Assembly: GCA_964641415.1 (NCBI GenBank)
Contig: CAZXMW010000053.1
Coordinates: 1-22,884, forward strand
Direction of reading: 5' to 3'
DNA length: 22,884 nt
Source of the DNA: JAHECW01 sp964641415
GTDB taxonomy: Bacteria > Acidobacteriota > Thermoanaerobaculia > Thermoanaerobaculales > Sulfomarinibacteraceae
Shown: positions 15,420-22,804 of the stretch, piece by piece
Numbering within the stretch: position 1 is the first letter of the stretch
Layout of the letters: the number at the start of each line of letters is the position of its first letter
Notes under the pieces: generated by a model
Database searches by the model: none
Told to the model about the DNA's origin: nothing
What the model saw: the letters and a program-made list of their open reading frames with translations, nothing else
Translations under genes and position numbers: made by a program

Positions 15420-16421
15420 GTGAGACGACAGATGACGGTCGACGAGCTCGTCGCCGGGGTGCGAGCCCGGGATCGGGCGCTGCTGGGCCAGGCGCTGACT
15501 CTGGTGGAGTCGAACCGGGCCCGGCACCGGCGTGAGGCGCAGGCGCTGCTCGCCGAGCTTCTGCCGCGCTCCGGAGGCTCGCACCGCATCGGCATCACCG
15601 GCGTCCCCGGGGTCGGCAAGAGCACCTTCATCGAGGCCTTCGGGCTTCGACTCATCGAGCACGGCCACCGGGTCGCAGTGCTCGCGGTGGACCCCTCGTC
15701 ATCGGTCTCCCACGGCTCGATTCTCGGCGACAAGACCCGCATGGATCGGCTGTCCCGCTCGGATCAGGCCTTCATCCGCCCGTCGCCGTCAGGGGGCTCG
15801 CTCGGCGGTGTCGCGGGCAAGACCCGGGAGTCGATCGTCGTCTGCGAGGCCGCCGGCTTCGACATGATGCTGGTGGAGACCGTCGGCGTCGGACAGTCCG
15901 AAAGCGCGGTCGCCGACATGGTGGACTTTTTCCTCGTGCTCATGCTCGCCGGCGCCGGCGACGAGCTGCAGGGCATCAAGCGCGGCATCCTCGAACTCGC
16001 CGACCTCATCGCCATCAACAAGGCCGATGGAGACAACCTGGTAGCCGCCAGGCGGGCCCGCGCCGAGTTCCATCGCGCGCTGAAGATCCTCCGCACGACG
16101 GCTGAGGGTCAGTGGTCGCCTCAGGTCGTCACCTGCAGTGCCGTCACCGGCGACGGTCTCGACGCGATCCATGACGCCGTGGTCGCCCACCGTGACGCCC
16201 TCGAAAAGTCGGGCCGGCTCCATCGCCAACGGTCCGAACAGCAGCTGCGCTGGATGTGGTCGTTGGTCGAGGAAGGACTCAAGGCCGCCGTCCGCGAGCA
16301 CCCGGAGGTGGTGCGTCGCGTCGAGGGGCTCGAGCGCGCCGTCGTTGAGGGCGAGGTCACCGCCACCGCGGCCGCGGAAGAGATCTTGACGGCGTTTCGC
16401 CTGACCGACGGGAACGAGTAG
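15420..16421 (+). CDS. meaB: MeaB/ArgK-family G3E GTPase
   Basis: P-loop GTPase that loads or protects adenosylcobalamin in B12-dependent acyl-CoA mutases such as methylmalonyl-CoA mutase; 333 aa. GVPGVGKST (61-69) is Walker A. AVDPSS, GSILGDKTRM, a TVGVGQSE switch segment and the base-specificity motif NKADGDN are all typical of MeaB, which was once mislabelled ArgK. Starts: GTG 15420 fits the promoter spacing; ATG 15432, giving 329 aa, is a close alternative; neither has a good Shine-Dalgarno sequence. No mutase gene is in the window. The radical SAM gene follows about 90 nt downstream with its own promoter-like sequence. Confidence 0.93.
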   Translation: MRRQMTVDELVAGVRARDRALLGQALTLVESNRARHRREAQALLAELLPRSGGSHRIGITGVPGVGKSTFIEAFGLRLIEHGHRVAVLAVDPSSSVSHGSILGDKTRMDRLSRSDQAFIRPSPSGGSLGGVAGKTRESIVVCEAAGFDMMLVETVGVGQSESAVADMVDFFLVLMLAGAGDELQGIKRGILELADLIAINKADGDNLVAARRARAEFHRALKILRTTAEGQWSPQVVTCSAVTGDGLDAIHDAVVAHRDALEKSGRLHRQRSEQQLRWMWSLVEEGLKAAVREHPEVVRRVEGLERAVVEGEVTATAAAEEILTAFRLTDGNE

Positions 16422-16460
16422 GTTCCGAAAATCGAAGGGCGTGTCCGCGACTCGCCGCGT

Positions 16461-16488
16461 TTGTCTTCGTTGAGACCTGGTATATATT
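16461..16488 (+). promoter_or_regulatory. possible promoter of the rSAM-PTPS operon
   Basis: TTGTCT (16461-16466), a 16-nt spacer and TATATT (16483-16488) in an otherwise rare TATATATTTA stretch. Transcription would start near 16495, just before GGAGG (16497-16501). It lies 40 nt past the meaB stop; read-through from meaB is also possible. Confidence 0.45.
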
Positions 16489-16514
16489 TATCCGCTGGAG
16501 GCGACCGAAACACC

Positions 16515-19121
16515 GTGACGATGACCGACCCCACCACCCTTCGCGCCACGCTCGACGGAATCCTGCCGACGGTCCAGGCTCCGTCGCGCTACCTCGGGCT
16601 CGAACGCAACCTGACCCGGAAGGTTTGGGACGACGCGGCGATCCGGGTCGCCCTCGCCTTTCCGGACGCCTACGAGATCGGGATGTCGCATCAGGGCACA
16701 CGGATCCTGTACCACCTCATCAATCGGCGCGACGACGCGTTGGCCGAGCGGACCTTCGCTCCCATGCCGGACATGGCGGAGGCGCTGCGCGCTGCCGGGC
16801 TCCCCCTGTACACCCTGGAGACCTATCGCGCCGTGGCCGACTTCGACGTGGTCGGGATCTCGCTGCAGTCCGAGCTCAACTACGTCAATGTGCCCTATCT
16901 GCTCGACCTGGCCGGAATCAGCCGGCGGGCCGAGGACCGGGGCGAGAACGAACCCGTCGTCGTCGGCGGCGGTCCGTGCACCGCCAACCCCGAGCCGGTG
17001 GCGGACTTCTTCGACGCAATTCTCGTCGGCGACGCCGAGGCCGGGCTCGACGCCATGCTCGACATCATCCGCGACGGCCGCGCTGCCGGCGACGACCGCG
17101 GCACGATCCTGGGCCGTCTGGCCGCCGCCGACGGCGTCTATGTGCCCCGGTTCTACAGCTGGCAGCCGGCATCAGGCGATCGGCCCGGAGTCTGGGCCGA
17201 GGCCGTGGGCGTGCCCTTCCCGGTGACCCGGGTTTGGGTCGACCAGCTCGACCTCGCCGACCAGCCCGAAGCGCCCATCGTTCCCTTCGCCGGGGTCATC
17301 CAGGACCGCCTCGGCCTCGAGATCATGCGAGGCTGCACCCAGGGCTGCCGGTTCTGTCAGGCCGGCTACTGGTACCGGCCGGTGCGCGAGCACGATCCTG
17401 AGACCGTCGTCGAACGTCTCGAGCGGCAGATCGACGAGACCGGCTTCGAGGAGGTCGGCCTGCTCAGCCTGTCGATCGCCGACTACTCCCAGGTCGAACC
17501 TCTGGTCTACCATCTCGCCGACCGGCTGGCCGACCGCCGGGTCTCGGTCAACCTGCCGAGCCTTCGCGCCGATGCCTTCTCGGTCGGTTTGGCTGAAGCG
17601 GTATCGCGGGTTCGCAAGTCGGGCTTCACCTTCGCGCCCGAGACCGGCTCGGACCGGCTGCGCCGGGTCATCAACAAGACTTTCACCAACGACGACATGG
17701 TCCGGGCGGCCGAGGCCGCGTTCGCCCGCGGTTGGAACGCGATCAAGGTCTACGCCATGATCGGACTGCCGACCGAGACCGACGACGATCTCGATGAGCT
17801 GGCCGTTCTCGCCGAACGACTGGCCGCGGCCGGACGCCGCATCCGCGGCCGCAAGGTCCAGATCAAGGTTTCGGTCGGCTGCTTCGTGCCCAAACCGTGG
17901 ACGCCGTTTCAGTGGCAGCCCTTCGTTCCGGCCGACGAGCAGATGCGCCGGATTGAGCTGCTCAAGCACCGCTTCCGGCGAATCAAAGCGGCGCGCCTGA
18001 CCTGGTCAAATCCCGACGAGTCGGCGCTCGAAGCCCTGTTGTCGCGCGGCGGGCGCGAGCTGGCGGCAACCATCGAGCGGGCGCACGATCTGGGCGCCGT
18101 GTTCGACGGCTGGCACGATCACCTCGACTTGGAGGCGTGGCGGCAGGCCATCGTCGACACCGAGGTCGACGTCGATCGCGAGCTCGGCGAACGGACCTTC
18201 GACCAGCCCCTGCCGTGGGACGTCGTCGGCGCCGGAGTGCGCAAGGGCTATCTCAAAGCGGAGTGGCGACGGGCGCTGCGTGAGATCGCCACCGAGGATT
18301 GCAAGTGGGGCCGATGCACCCGCTGCGGGATCCCGGGCGACGGCGACGACACGGTGCTCGCGTCGCCCGGCCTTCCTTTGATCGGCGAAGCCATGGCCGA
18401 AACCGACCGGCCCAAGGCCGCGGCCTACCGGTTGCGGCCCGAGCCTCGGCTGCCGCCGAGCCCTGACGATTCCCCCCAGTTGCCCCTGTACCGCCGTCAT
18501 CGCTTGACCTTCACCAAGCTCGGCGATGCCCGATTTCTGTCCCACCGCCAGATCATGGACGCCCTCGAGCGGGCGCTGCGGGCGGGACGCGTTCCGGTGC
18601 GTTACACCGAGGGCTTCAATCCCCATATACGGCTGTCCATGGGCCCCGCGCTCGGAGTCGGACACGAGGGCTCGGCCGAGCTGTTGGACGTTGACTGCAC
18701 CGCGTCGGTGCTGCCGCACCACATCGCGGCGGTCAATCGCCTGCTGCCGGAGGGCGTCGAGATCACCGGTGTGACGCCGCTGCTTGACGGCGCACCGTCG
18801 CTGGGCAAGATGATCTCGGCCTCGAGATACGTGGTCGGACCGACGGCCGGCACACGGTGGCCGGACACGACGGCGGCGCTCGAAAGGACCACGGAGCAGG
18901 CGGTGCTGCGCTGGCATGTGCTGGACGACGGCAGCTTGAGCGTCGACCTCAACGCCCGCCAGAAATCCGGACCGGTGACCAGCATCAAGCAGGTACTCGG
19001 CGAGCTCGGGGTGCCCGACGAGCAACTCGGCGCGCTCAGAATCCGCCGCGACCGGTTGGTGCTGAGCCCGCCGAGCCGCCCCGCCGAGCCTGCCGGGGTT
19101 TCGAAATCGGCGGTCGGGTGA
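16515..19121 (+). CDS. radical SAM protein fused to DUF2344 (TIGR03960 + TIGR03936 type)
   Basis: 868 aa. Residues 1-240 are the N-terminal region with B12-binding-like folds (LAFPDAYEIGMSHQGTRILYHLIN, VVVGGGPCTANPEPVADFFDAILVGDAE). The radical SAM core has C274-TQG-C278-RF-C281 (the CxxxCxxC cluster site) followed by QAGYWYRP, and later the FTFAPETGSDRLRRVINK and IKVYAMIGLPTETD strands. A further cysteine group, C596-x4-C601-x2-C604, may bind a second cluster or zinc. Residues from about 664 are the DUF2344 domain (LTFTKLGDARFLSHR, RYTEGFNPHIRLS). The fused arrangement is known; the substrate is not, and links to RNA or cofactor modification are unproven. Start GTG 16515 (GGAGG 13 nt upstream) or ATG 16521. 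Its stop overlaps the next start (TGATG). Confidence 0.92.
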   Translation: MTMTDPTTLRATLDGILPTVQAPSRYLGLERNLTRKVWDDAAIRVALAFPDAYEIGMSHQGTRILYHLINRRDDALAERTFAPMPDMAEALRAAGLPLYTLETYRAVADFDVVGISLQSELNYVNVPYLLDLAGISRRAEDRGENEPVVVGGGPCTANPEPVADFFDAILVGDAEAGLDAMLDIIRDGRAAGDDRGTILGRLAAADGVYVPRFYSWQPASGDRPGVWAEAVGVPFPVTRVWVDQLDLADQPEAPIVPFAGVIQDRLGLEIMRGCTQGCRFCQAGYWYRPVREHDPETVVERLERQIDETGFEEVGLLSLSIADYSQVEPLVYHLADRLADRRVSVNLPSLRADAFSVGLAEAVSRVRKSGFTFAPETGSDRLRRVINKTFTNDDMVRAAEAAFARGWNAIKVYAMIGLPTETDDDLDELAVLAERLAAAGRRIRGRKVQIKVSVGCFVPKPWTPFQWQPFVPADEQMRRIELLKHRFRRIKAARLTWSNPDESALEALLSRGGRELAATIERAHDLGAVFDGWHDHLDLEAWRQAIVDTEVDVDRELGERTFDQPLPWDVVGAGVRKGYLKAEWRRALREIATEDCKWGRCTRCGIPGDGDDTVLASPGLPLIGEAMAETDRPKAAAYRLRPEPRLPPSPDDSPQLPLYRRHRLTFTKLGDARFLSHRQIMDALERALRAGRVPVRYTEGFNPHIRLSMGPALGVGHEGSAELLDVDCTASVLPHHIAAVNRLLPEGVEITGVTPLLDGAPSLGKMISASRYVVGPTAGTRWPDTTAALERTTEQAVLRWHVLDDGSLSVDLNARQKSGPVTSIKQVLGELGVPDEQLGALRIRRDRLVLSPPSRPAEPAGVSKSAVG

Positions 19122-19501
19122 TGGCGCGCTGGGTCATTCATTCCGAAGCGAGCTTCACCGCCGAGCACGCACTGACCAGCTACCGCGGCGAGCCGGAGAC
19201 GCCGCATCGTCACGTCTGGAAGGTCGCGATCCGGGTCGGCGTCGAGCGGCTCAACTCCGAAGGCTTCGCCCTCGACTTCCACGAGGTCCACGAGCTTCTC
19301 GCCGATGCCGTGGCGCCGCTCGACGGCGTCGACCTCAACCGCCACCCCGAGATCGGACGGCCGACGCCGTCGGCCGAGCGGATCGCAGAGGTGCTCGCCG
19401 CTTGGCTCGCGCCGGAATTCACTGCCGGCGGCGCGACGCTGCTCGAGGTCAGCGTCTGGGAGGGCCCGGACAACCGGGTCGATCTCGTTCTGGTCGGCTG
19501 A
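19121..19501 (+). CDS. 6-pyruvoyl-tetrahydropterin synthase-like protein (non-canonical active site)
   Basis: 126 aa, one T-fold domain. Zinc ligands His16, His29 and His31 (AEHA, HRH) are present, as are Asp52 (LDFHEVHELL), LN (72-73), PTPSAERIA and the pterin-anchoring Glu114 (VSVWEG). In QueD and PTPS a cysteine precedes HGH (CxxxHGH) and a histidine follows Asp in LDH. Here these are Pro25 and Gly69, the HGH is HRH, and Glu26 gives an ExxH arrangement. PTPS-III paralogs that replace folate aldolase FolB carry a Glu in this region, but I cannot say this is one. The name queD should not be assumed. It starts by a 1-nt stop/start overlap with the rSAM gene, so the pair is translationally coupled. 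Confidence 0.85.
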   Translation: MARWVIHSEASFTAEHALTSYRGEPETPHRHVWKVAIRVGVERLNSEGFALDFHEVHELLADAVAPLDGVDLNRHPEIGRPTPSAERIAEVLAAWLAPEFTAGGATLLEVSVWEGPDNRVDLVLVG

Positions 19502-19520
19502 CGGCGACCGGAGGTCCGAG

Positions 19521-20108
19521 TCAGGAGACGGCGGCGCGGGCCGCAACGCGGTCGACGAGCTCGGCCGGCTCCAGCGCCCGGTCGAGAACCTCGTCGGCGC
19601 CGGCGGCGAGCAGCTGCTCGCGCTTCTTCCTGCTCGTCGTCGCCGGGGCCAGCGCGATCACCCTGGTCAGCGCGAGACGGTCGTCGGCACGGATGAGCTC
19701 GACCGCCCGGGCGCCGTCGACTCCCTTGGTGCCGACGTCGACCACCATCACCGCCGGCCGAAACGAGCCCGCCAGCGCGCCGGCCGAGAAACCATCGGTG
19801 GCGAGCTCGATCTCGAAGCCGGCGCCGCGCAGGGCCTTGTCCATCGCGAGACCGGCCTTCTCGTCGCCCTGAACCAGCAGCACGCGCCGGCCGGACGGCT
19901 GCAGCTCCTCCGGGATCGGCATGCCGTTTTCCTTCAGAAATGCAATGAAGTCGGCCACCTGGACCCGATTGTCACCTCGCCCCGGAAGCTGGAAGGCTTT
20001 GAGGTGCCCACGCTGAATCCAGCGGATGACGGTCCGGAAGTTGACCCCGCACAGCTTGGCGATGTCTCCAGTGGTGAGGTTGCGCTTGTTGAATCCCTGC
20101 TTGGTCAC
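19521..20108 (-). CDS. HTH_17/excisionase-like DNA-binding domain fused to a degenerate receiver
   Basis: 195 aa. Residues 10-60 are a MerR/excisionase-type helix-turn-helix: LTTGDIAKLCGVNFRTVIRW, then RGHLKAFQLPGRGDNRV. From residue 73 on comes a CheY-like fold: VLLVQGDE where VDDD is usual, Asp124 (MVVDVGTKGVDG) at the phosphorylation site, an Ala-Pro where Thr/Ser is usual, and DRALEP where a Lys-Pro is usual. The acidic pair is reduced and the switch lysine is lost, so phosphorylation may be absent. GTG 20108 is chosen because GGAGGG lies 6 nt upstream; an ATG at 20135 has no ribosome-binding site. No kinase gene lies nearby. It converges on the PTPS-like gene with a 19-nt gap. Confidence 0.85.
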   Translation of the reverse strand: MTKQGFNKRNLTTGDIAKLCGVNFRTVIRWIQRGHLKAFQLPGRGDNRVQVADFIAFLKENGMPIPEELQPSGRRVLLVQGDEKAGLAMDKALRGAGFEIELATDGFSAGALAGSFRPAVMVVDVGTKGVDGARAVELIRADDRLALTRVIALAPATTSRKKREQLLAAGADEVLDRALEPAELVDRVAARAAVS

Positions 20109-20314
20109 GACGATCCCTCCTGTTCGTTGTCGCATTGCCCCCCGGCGGGCGTTCTCCGGCCCGTCGCAGCCCGGGGTCCAATCTCGAGTTCACCGTTCAC
20201 GTCATGCTCGCGTCGCCAGAAGCCCGAAGTCCAGTGGCCTGCCTGGAGTCCGCTTTCGGCACAGCTGGCTGGAAACCACTGTCCAACGACATGACACTCT
20301 TCGCTACGGACATC
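20109..20314 (-). promoter_or_regulatory. predicted 200-nt 5' leader of the HTH-receiver gene
   Basis: From the predicted start near 20308 to the GTG at 20108 there is no supported ORF. The RNA would be GC-rich near the gene (CCCGCCGGGGGG) and ends with the Shine-Dalgarno sequence AGGAGGGA. I recognise no riboswitch class. The length is unusual in a window where several other genes look leaderless. Confidence 0.35.
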
Positions 20315-20343
20315 AATATAGTCGCTTAGGTCACGTTCTGCAA
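20315..20343 (-). promoter_or_regulatory. sigma70-type promoter of the HTH-receiver gene
   Basis: On the - strand: TTGCAG (20338-20343), a spacer of exactly 17 nt and TATATT (20315-20320). Both boxes are close to consensus. It lies about 42-70 nt past the stop of the EtfD-like gene, which runs in the same direction. Confidence 0.6.
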
Positions 20344-20384
20344 CCTCGGTCCGCGGTCGTCGAACTCGCGGCCGCCGTTCGTGG

Positions 20385-22397
20385 TCAGGCTTCCACCGCC
20401 ATCGCGACCAGCTCGATGACGTCGAAAGTCCGGGCGTCCTCGAGGCCGCTGTCCTGTTGGGCGTCGGACAACATGGACCAGCAGTACGGGCACGCCACCG
20501 CGACCTGGTCGGTGCCGCTGGCGCAAAGCTGGTCGAAGCGCAGACGGTTGATTCGGGTCCCGAGATCCTCCTCGAGCCACATCCGGCCGCCGCCGGCGCC
20601 GCAGCACATCGATTTTTCCCGGCTGAGCTCGGCCTCGCGGACCGTCAGCCCCGGGATCGCTTTGAGCAGAAATCTCGGTGCGTCGTACTCGCCGTTGGTC
20701 CGGCCCAGATAGCACGGGTCGTGGTAGGCCAGGTCGAGATCGACCGACCGGCTCAGCTTGATCCGATCCGATCGGACAAGGTCGGCAACCAGCTGGGTCC
20801 CGTGGACGACATCGTAGTTGCCGTCGAAATCGGGGTACTCGTGCGACAGGGTGTTGAAGACGTGGGGGCAGTTGGTGACGATCTTGGTGATTCCGTAGCC
20901 GTTCATGACCTCGACGTTCTGCATGGCGAGCATCTGGAACAGATACTCGTTACCCAGGCGGCGCGCCGCGTCTCCCGTCGACGCCTCCTCGGGTCCGAGA
21001 ATGGCGATCTTGACGCCGGCGGCCCTGAGAACCTTGACCAGCGCCTGGGAGACCTTCTTGCCGTGGTCGTCATAGCTGCCGGGCGAGCCGACGAAGAACA
21101 GGTACTCGAAGTCACTGCCGGCCTCCGACACCAACGGGACGTCGAGGCCTTCGGCCCACGCGCCGCGCTCCTCGGGAGGCAGCTGCCACGGGTTGCCGTT
21201 GACCTCATAGCCTCGGAACGCGGGCTGTGCCTCCTCGGGAAACTCGGCCTTCTCGAGCACCAGGTTGCGGCGCTGCTCGACCAGCTTGTCGACGTAGCTG
21301 ATGTCCAGCGGGCACGCCCGCTCGCACCACCGGCAGGTCGTGCACGCCCAGATCACCTCGGGGTCGACGACATCGGGAACCAGCTCGTGCTCGGAGCCGG
21401 CGGACCCGCCGTCCGACGTGGTCAGAATCCCGTTCTGCTCGCGGTAGAGCTGATCGCGAATCGTCTTGAGGTAGAGCACCGGCTGCAGCGGTTTGTCGGT
21501 CAGGGTGGTCGGGCAGAACTCGCGGCAGCGCCCGCACTCGGTGCAGGTGTACATGTCGAGCATCTGCTTCCAGGTGAAGTCGGTGATGGTGGAGGCGCCG
21601 AACCTCGTGTCCTCGTCGATATTCTCCAGGTCCATCCTCGGCAGCTTGCCCGGCGGGTCGAGATTGGCGAAGAAGACGTTGAACAGCGAGGTGTAGACGT
21701 GGAAGTGTTTGGAGTACGGCAGCTCGTTGGCGAACGCGTAGAGCGTGATGAGGTGGAGCCACCACATGGAGCTGTAGGTGAACTGGAGCGCACCCTCGCC
21801 GAAACCGGCCAAGAGCGCCGCGGCAAGCGACGAGATCGGCAGGAAGCTCCCGTCGAGATCGCCGGCGGCGATGCGGGCGCCTTCCGAACCCAGATCGGTG
21901 ACCATCAGAATGGCGATGAAGATGATGACCAGCCATGCGCCCCACGACTGGATGACCCGCTGCTTGCGCTGGATGCCGCGCCGCCAGACGGCGAGCACCA
22001 GACCGATCAGCACCAGCGCCTCGAAGATGTCCTTGGAGAACAGGTAGGCTTGACCCACCGCGGTGTGGAGCAGCGGCAGCTCCCAACCCGCGAACAAGCC
22101 CTCGATCACCATGGTCACGGTCCGAACGCTGACCACCAGGAAACCGTAGAAGATGAGAATGTGATAGAGCCCGGCGAGCTTGTCGTCGAACATCCGTTTC
22201 TGGCCGATGGCGTAGACCATCATGTGCTTGAAGCGCTCGCCGAGGCGGTCGAATCGGTTTTCCGCCCGGCCCGACGTCAGCAGGGCGTACCTGCGGTTGA
22301 GAGAAAACACGACGCCGCCGATGCCGACGACAGACAGCAACCAGAACCACACGACGCCGGGGATTCCGAACAACGACGATGCGGTGGCGTGATCCAT
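20385..22397 (-). CDS. membrane heterodisulfide-reductase-like Fe-S oxidoreductase (EtfD-like)
   Basis: 670 aa. The N-terminal 240 residues hold five or six membrane helices (about 12-33, 77-100, 120-138, 152-168, 186-200, 208-225) of the nitrate-reductase-gamma type. Two [4Fe-4S] motifs follow: C285-TE-C288-GR-C291-REF-C295-P and C352-TT-C355-RW-C358-ERA-C362-P. Then come two CCG domains (Cys510 in NCPH; Cys562 in HDPC; Cys598-Cys599 in CCGAGGG; Cys636/Cys639 in CPYC). This order is typical of the HdrD-like proteins proposed as ETF:quinone reductases (EtfD) that move beta-oxidation electrons to quinones. No etfAB is in the window. GGAGGAG lies just before the ATG. The promoter carries a palindrome, so a TetR-type repressor may control it. 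Confidence 0.9.
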   Translation of the reverse strand: MDHATASSLFGIPGVVWFWLLSVVGIGGVVFSLNRRYALLTSGRAENRFDRLGERFKHMMVYAIGQKRMFDDKLAGLYHILIFYGFLVVSVRTVTMVIEGLFAGWELPLLHTAVGQAYLFSKDIFEALVLIGLVLAVWRRGIQRKQRVIQSWGAWLVIIFIAILMVTDLGSEGARIAAGDLDGSFLPISSLAAALLAGFGEGALQFTYSSMWWLHLITLYAFANELPYSKHFHVYTSLFNVFFANLDPPGKLPRMDLENIDEDTRFGASTITDFTWKQMLDMYTCTECGRCREFCPTTLTDKPLQPVLYLKTIRDQLYREQNGILTTSDGGSAGSEHELVPDVVDPEVIWACTTCRWCERACPLDISYVDKLVEQRRNLVLEKAEFPEEAQPAFRGYEVNGNPWQLPPEERGAWAEGLDVPLVSEAGSDFEYLFFVGSPGSYDDHGKKVSQALVKVLRAAGVKIAILGPEEASTGDAARRLGNEYLFQMLAMQNVEVMNGYGITKIVTNCPHVFNTLSHEYPDFDGNYDVVHGTQLVADLVRSDRIKLSRSVDLDLAYHDPCYLGRTNGEYDAPRFLLKAIPGLTVREAELSREKSMCCGAGGGRMWLEEDLGTRINRLRFDQLCASGTDQVAVACPYCWSMLSDAQQDSGLEDARTFDVIELVAMAVEA

Positions 22398-22460
22398 GAC
22401 TCCTCCTCACGAACTCCGAAGAAAAAAGACGGGATGCCTCAGCGATTGCCGCACCCCGCC

Positions 22461-22469
22461 AGTATACCA
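22461..22469 (-). promoter_or_regulatory. extended -10 promoter of the EtfD-like gene
   Basis: Reads TGGTATACT on the - strand (TGn + TATACT). The start would be near 22454, giving a leader of about 57 nt. The -35 position falls inside the adjacent palindrome. Confidence 0.55.
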
Positions 22470-22472
22470 AGG

Positions 22473-22494
22473 AAACTGAACGGCTATTCAGTTT
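22473..22494. promoter_or_regulatory. palindromic operator AAACTGAA-N6-TTCAGTTT
   Basis: A perfect 8-6-8 inverted repeat directly upstream of the -10 and covering the -35 region of the EtfD-like gene. Size, symmetry and position fit a dimeric repressor site of the TetR class; TetR-type regulators often control beta-oxidation genes. I found no second copy in the window. Confidence 0.65.
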
Positions 22495-22507
22495 GACGGC
22501 CCGCCGA

Positions 22508-22601
22508 CGCCCGAGCAGCGCTCCTGAGCGAGCGAAGCGAGTCGAAGGGCCCCCTCCGGCCGGCAGCGCACGGCAGACACGCACGAAATGCTGCTCGGGC
22601 G
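22508..22601. repeat. REP-like element with 12-bp terminal inverted repeats
   Basis: CGCCCGAGCAGC (22508-22519) and its exact reverse complement (22590-22601) bound a 94-bp segment. Inside lies the GAGCGAGCGAAGCGAGTCGAAGGG block (within 22523-22549), a word type widespread as an intergenic repeat in many high-GC genomes. No ORF is supported. Confidence 0.55.
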
Positions 22602-22658
22602 ATGCTGGGCCGCGCTCGCCGGAAGGCGAGGGCGGAGCAGAAGGCCGGTGCGGTAGGA

Positions 22659-22732
22659 CCGTTTCCGAAGCCGCTTCCGTATCCGTATCCGTTTCCGTTT
22701 CCGTTCCCGTAGCCGCATCCGTTTCCGGATCC
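22659..22732. repeat. second hexamer tract (GTATCC / GTTTCC type)
   Basis: About a dozen degenerate hexamers such as CCGTAT and CCGTTT. Read on the - strand they are GGATAC/GGAAAC, the same family as the array upstream of the ABC-F gene, 11.6 kb away. An open frame through it on the - strand encodes only Gly-Tyr-Gly-Asn repeats and is not believed to be a gene. Confidence 0.8.
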
Positions 22733-22804
22733 GCCTGCCACGACGGAATCCGGACGCTGATCCGGCATGGTGACTCCGGGTTGTTCTTCAGCGCACAGGT
22801 AGCC

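Noticed and set aside
20136..20384. Short protein genes on either strand between the HTH-receiver and EtfD-like genes
   Set aside because: No ribosome-binding sites or recognisable domains; the region is better explained as promoter and leader.
22439..22451. 13-base match to the ABC-F/rsmB palindrome arm (13077-13089)
   Set aside because: A few 13-base matches are expected by chance in 23 kb, and here there is no second arm and no inverted repeat.
22484..22768. Small glycine-rich protein (Gly-Tyr-Gly-Asn repeats) on the - strand
   Set aside because: It is a translation of the hexamer tract, with no ribosome-binding site, and it overlaps the REP-like element and the operator.
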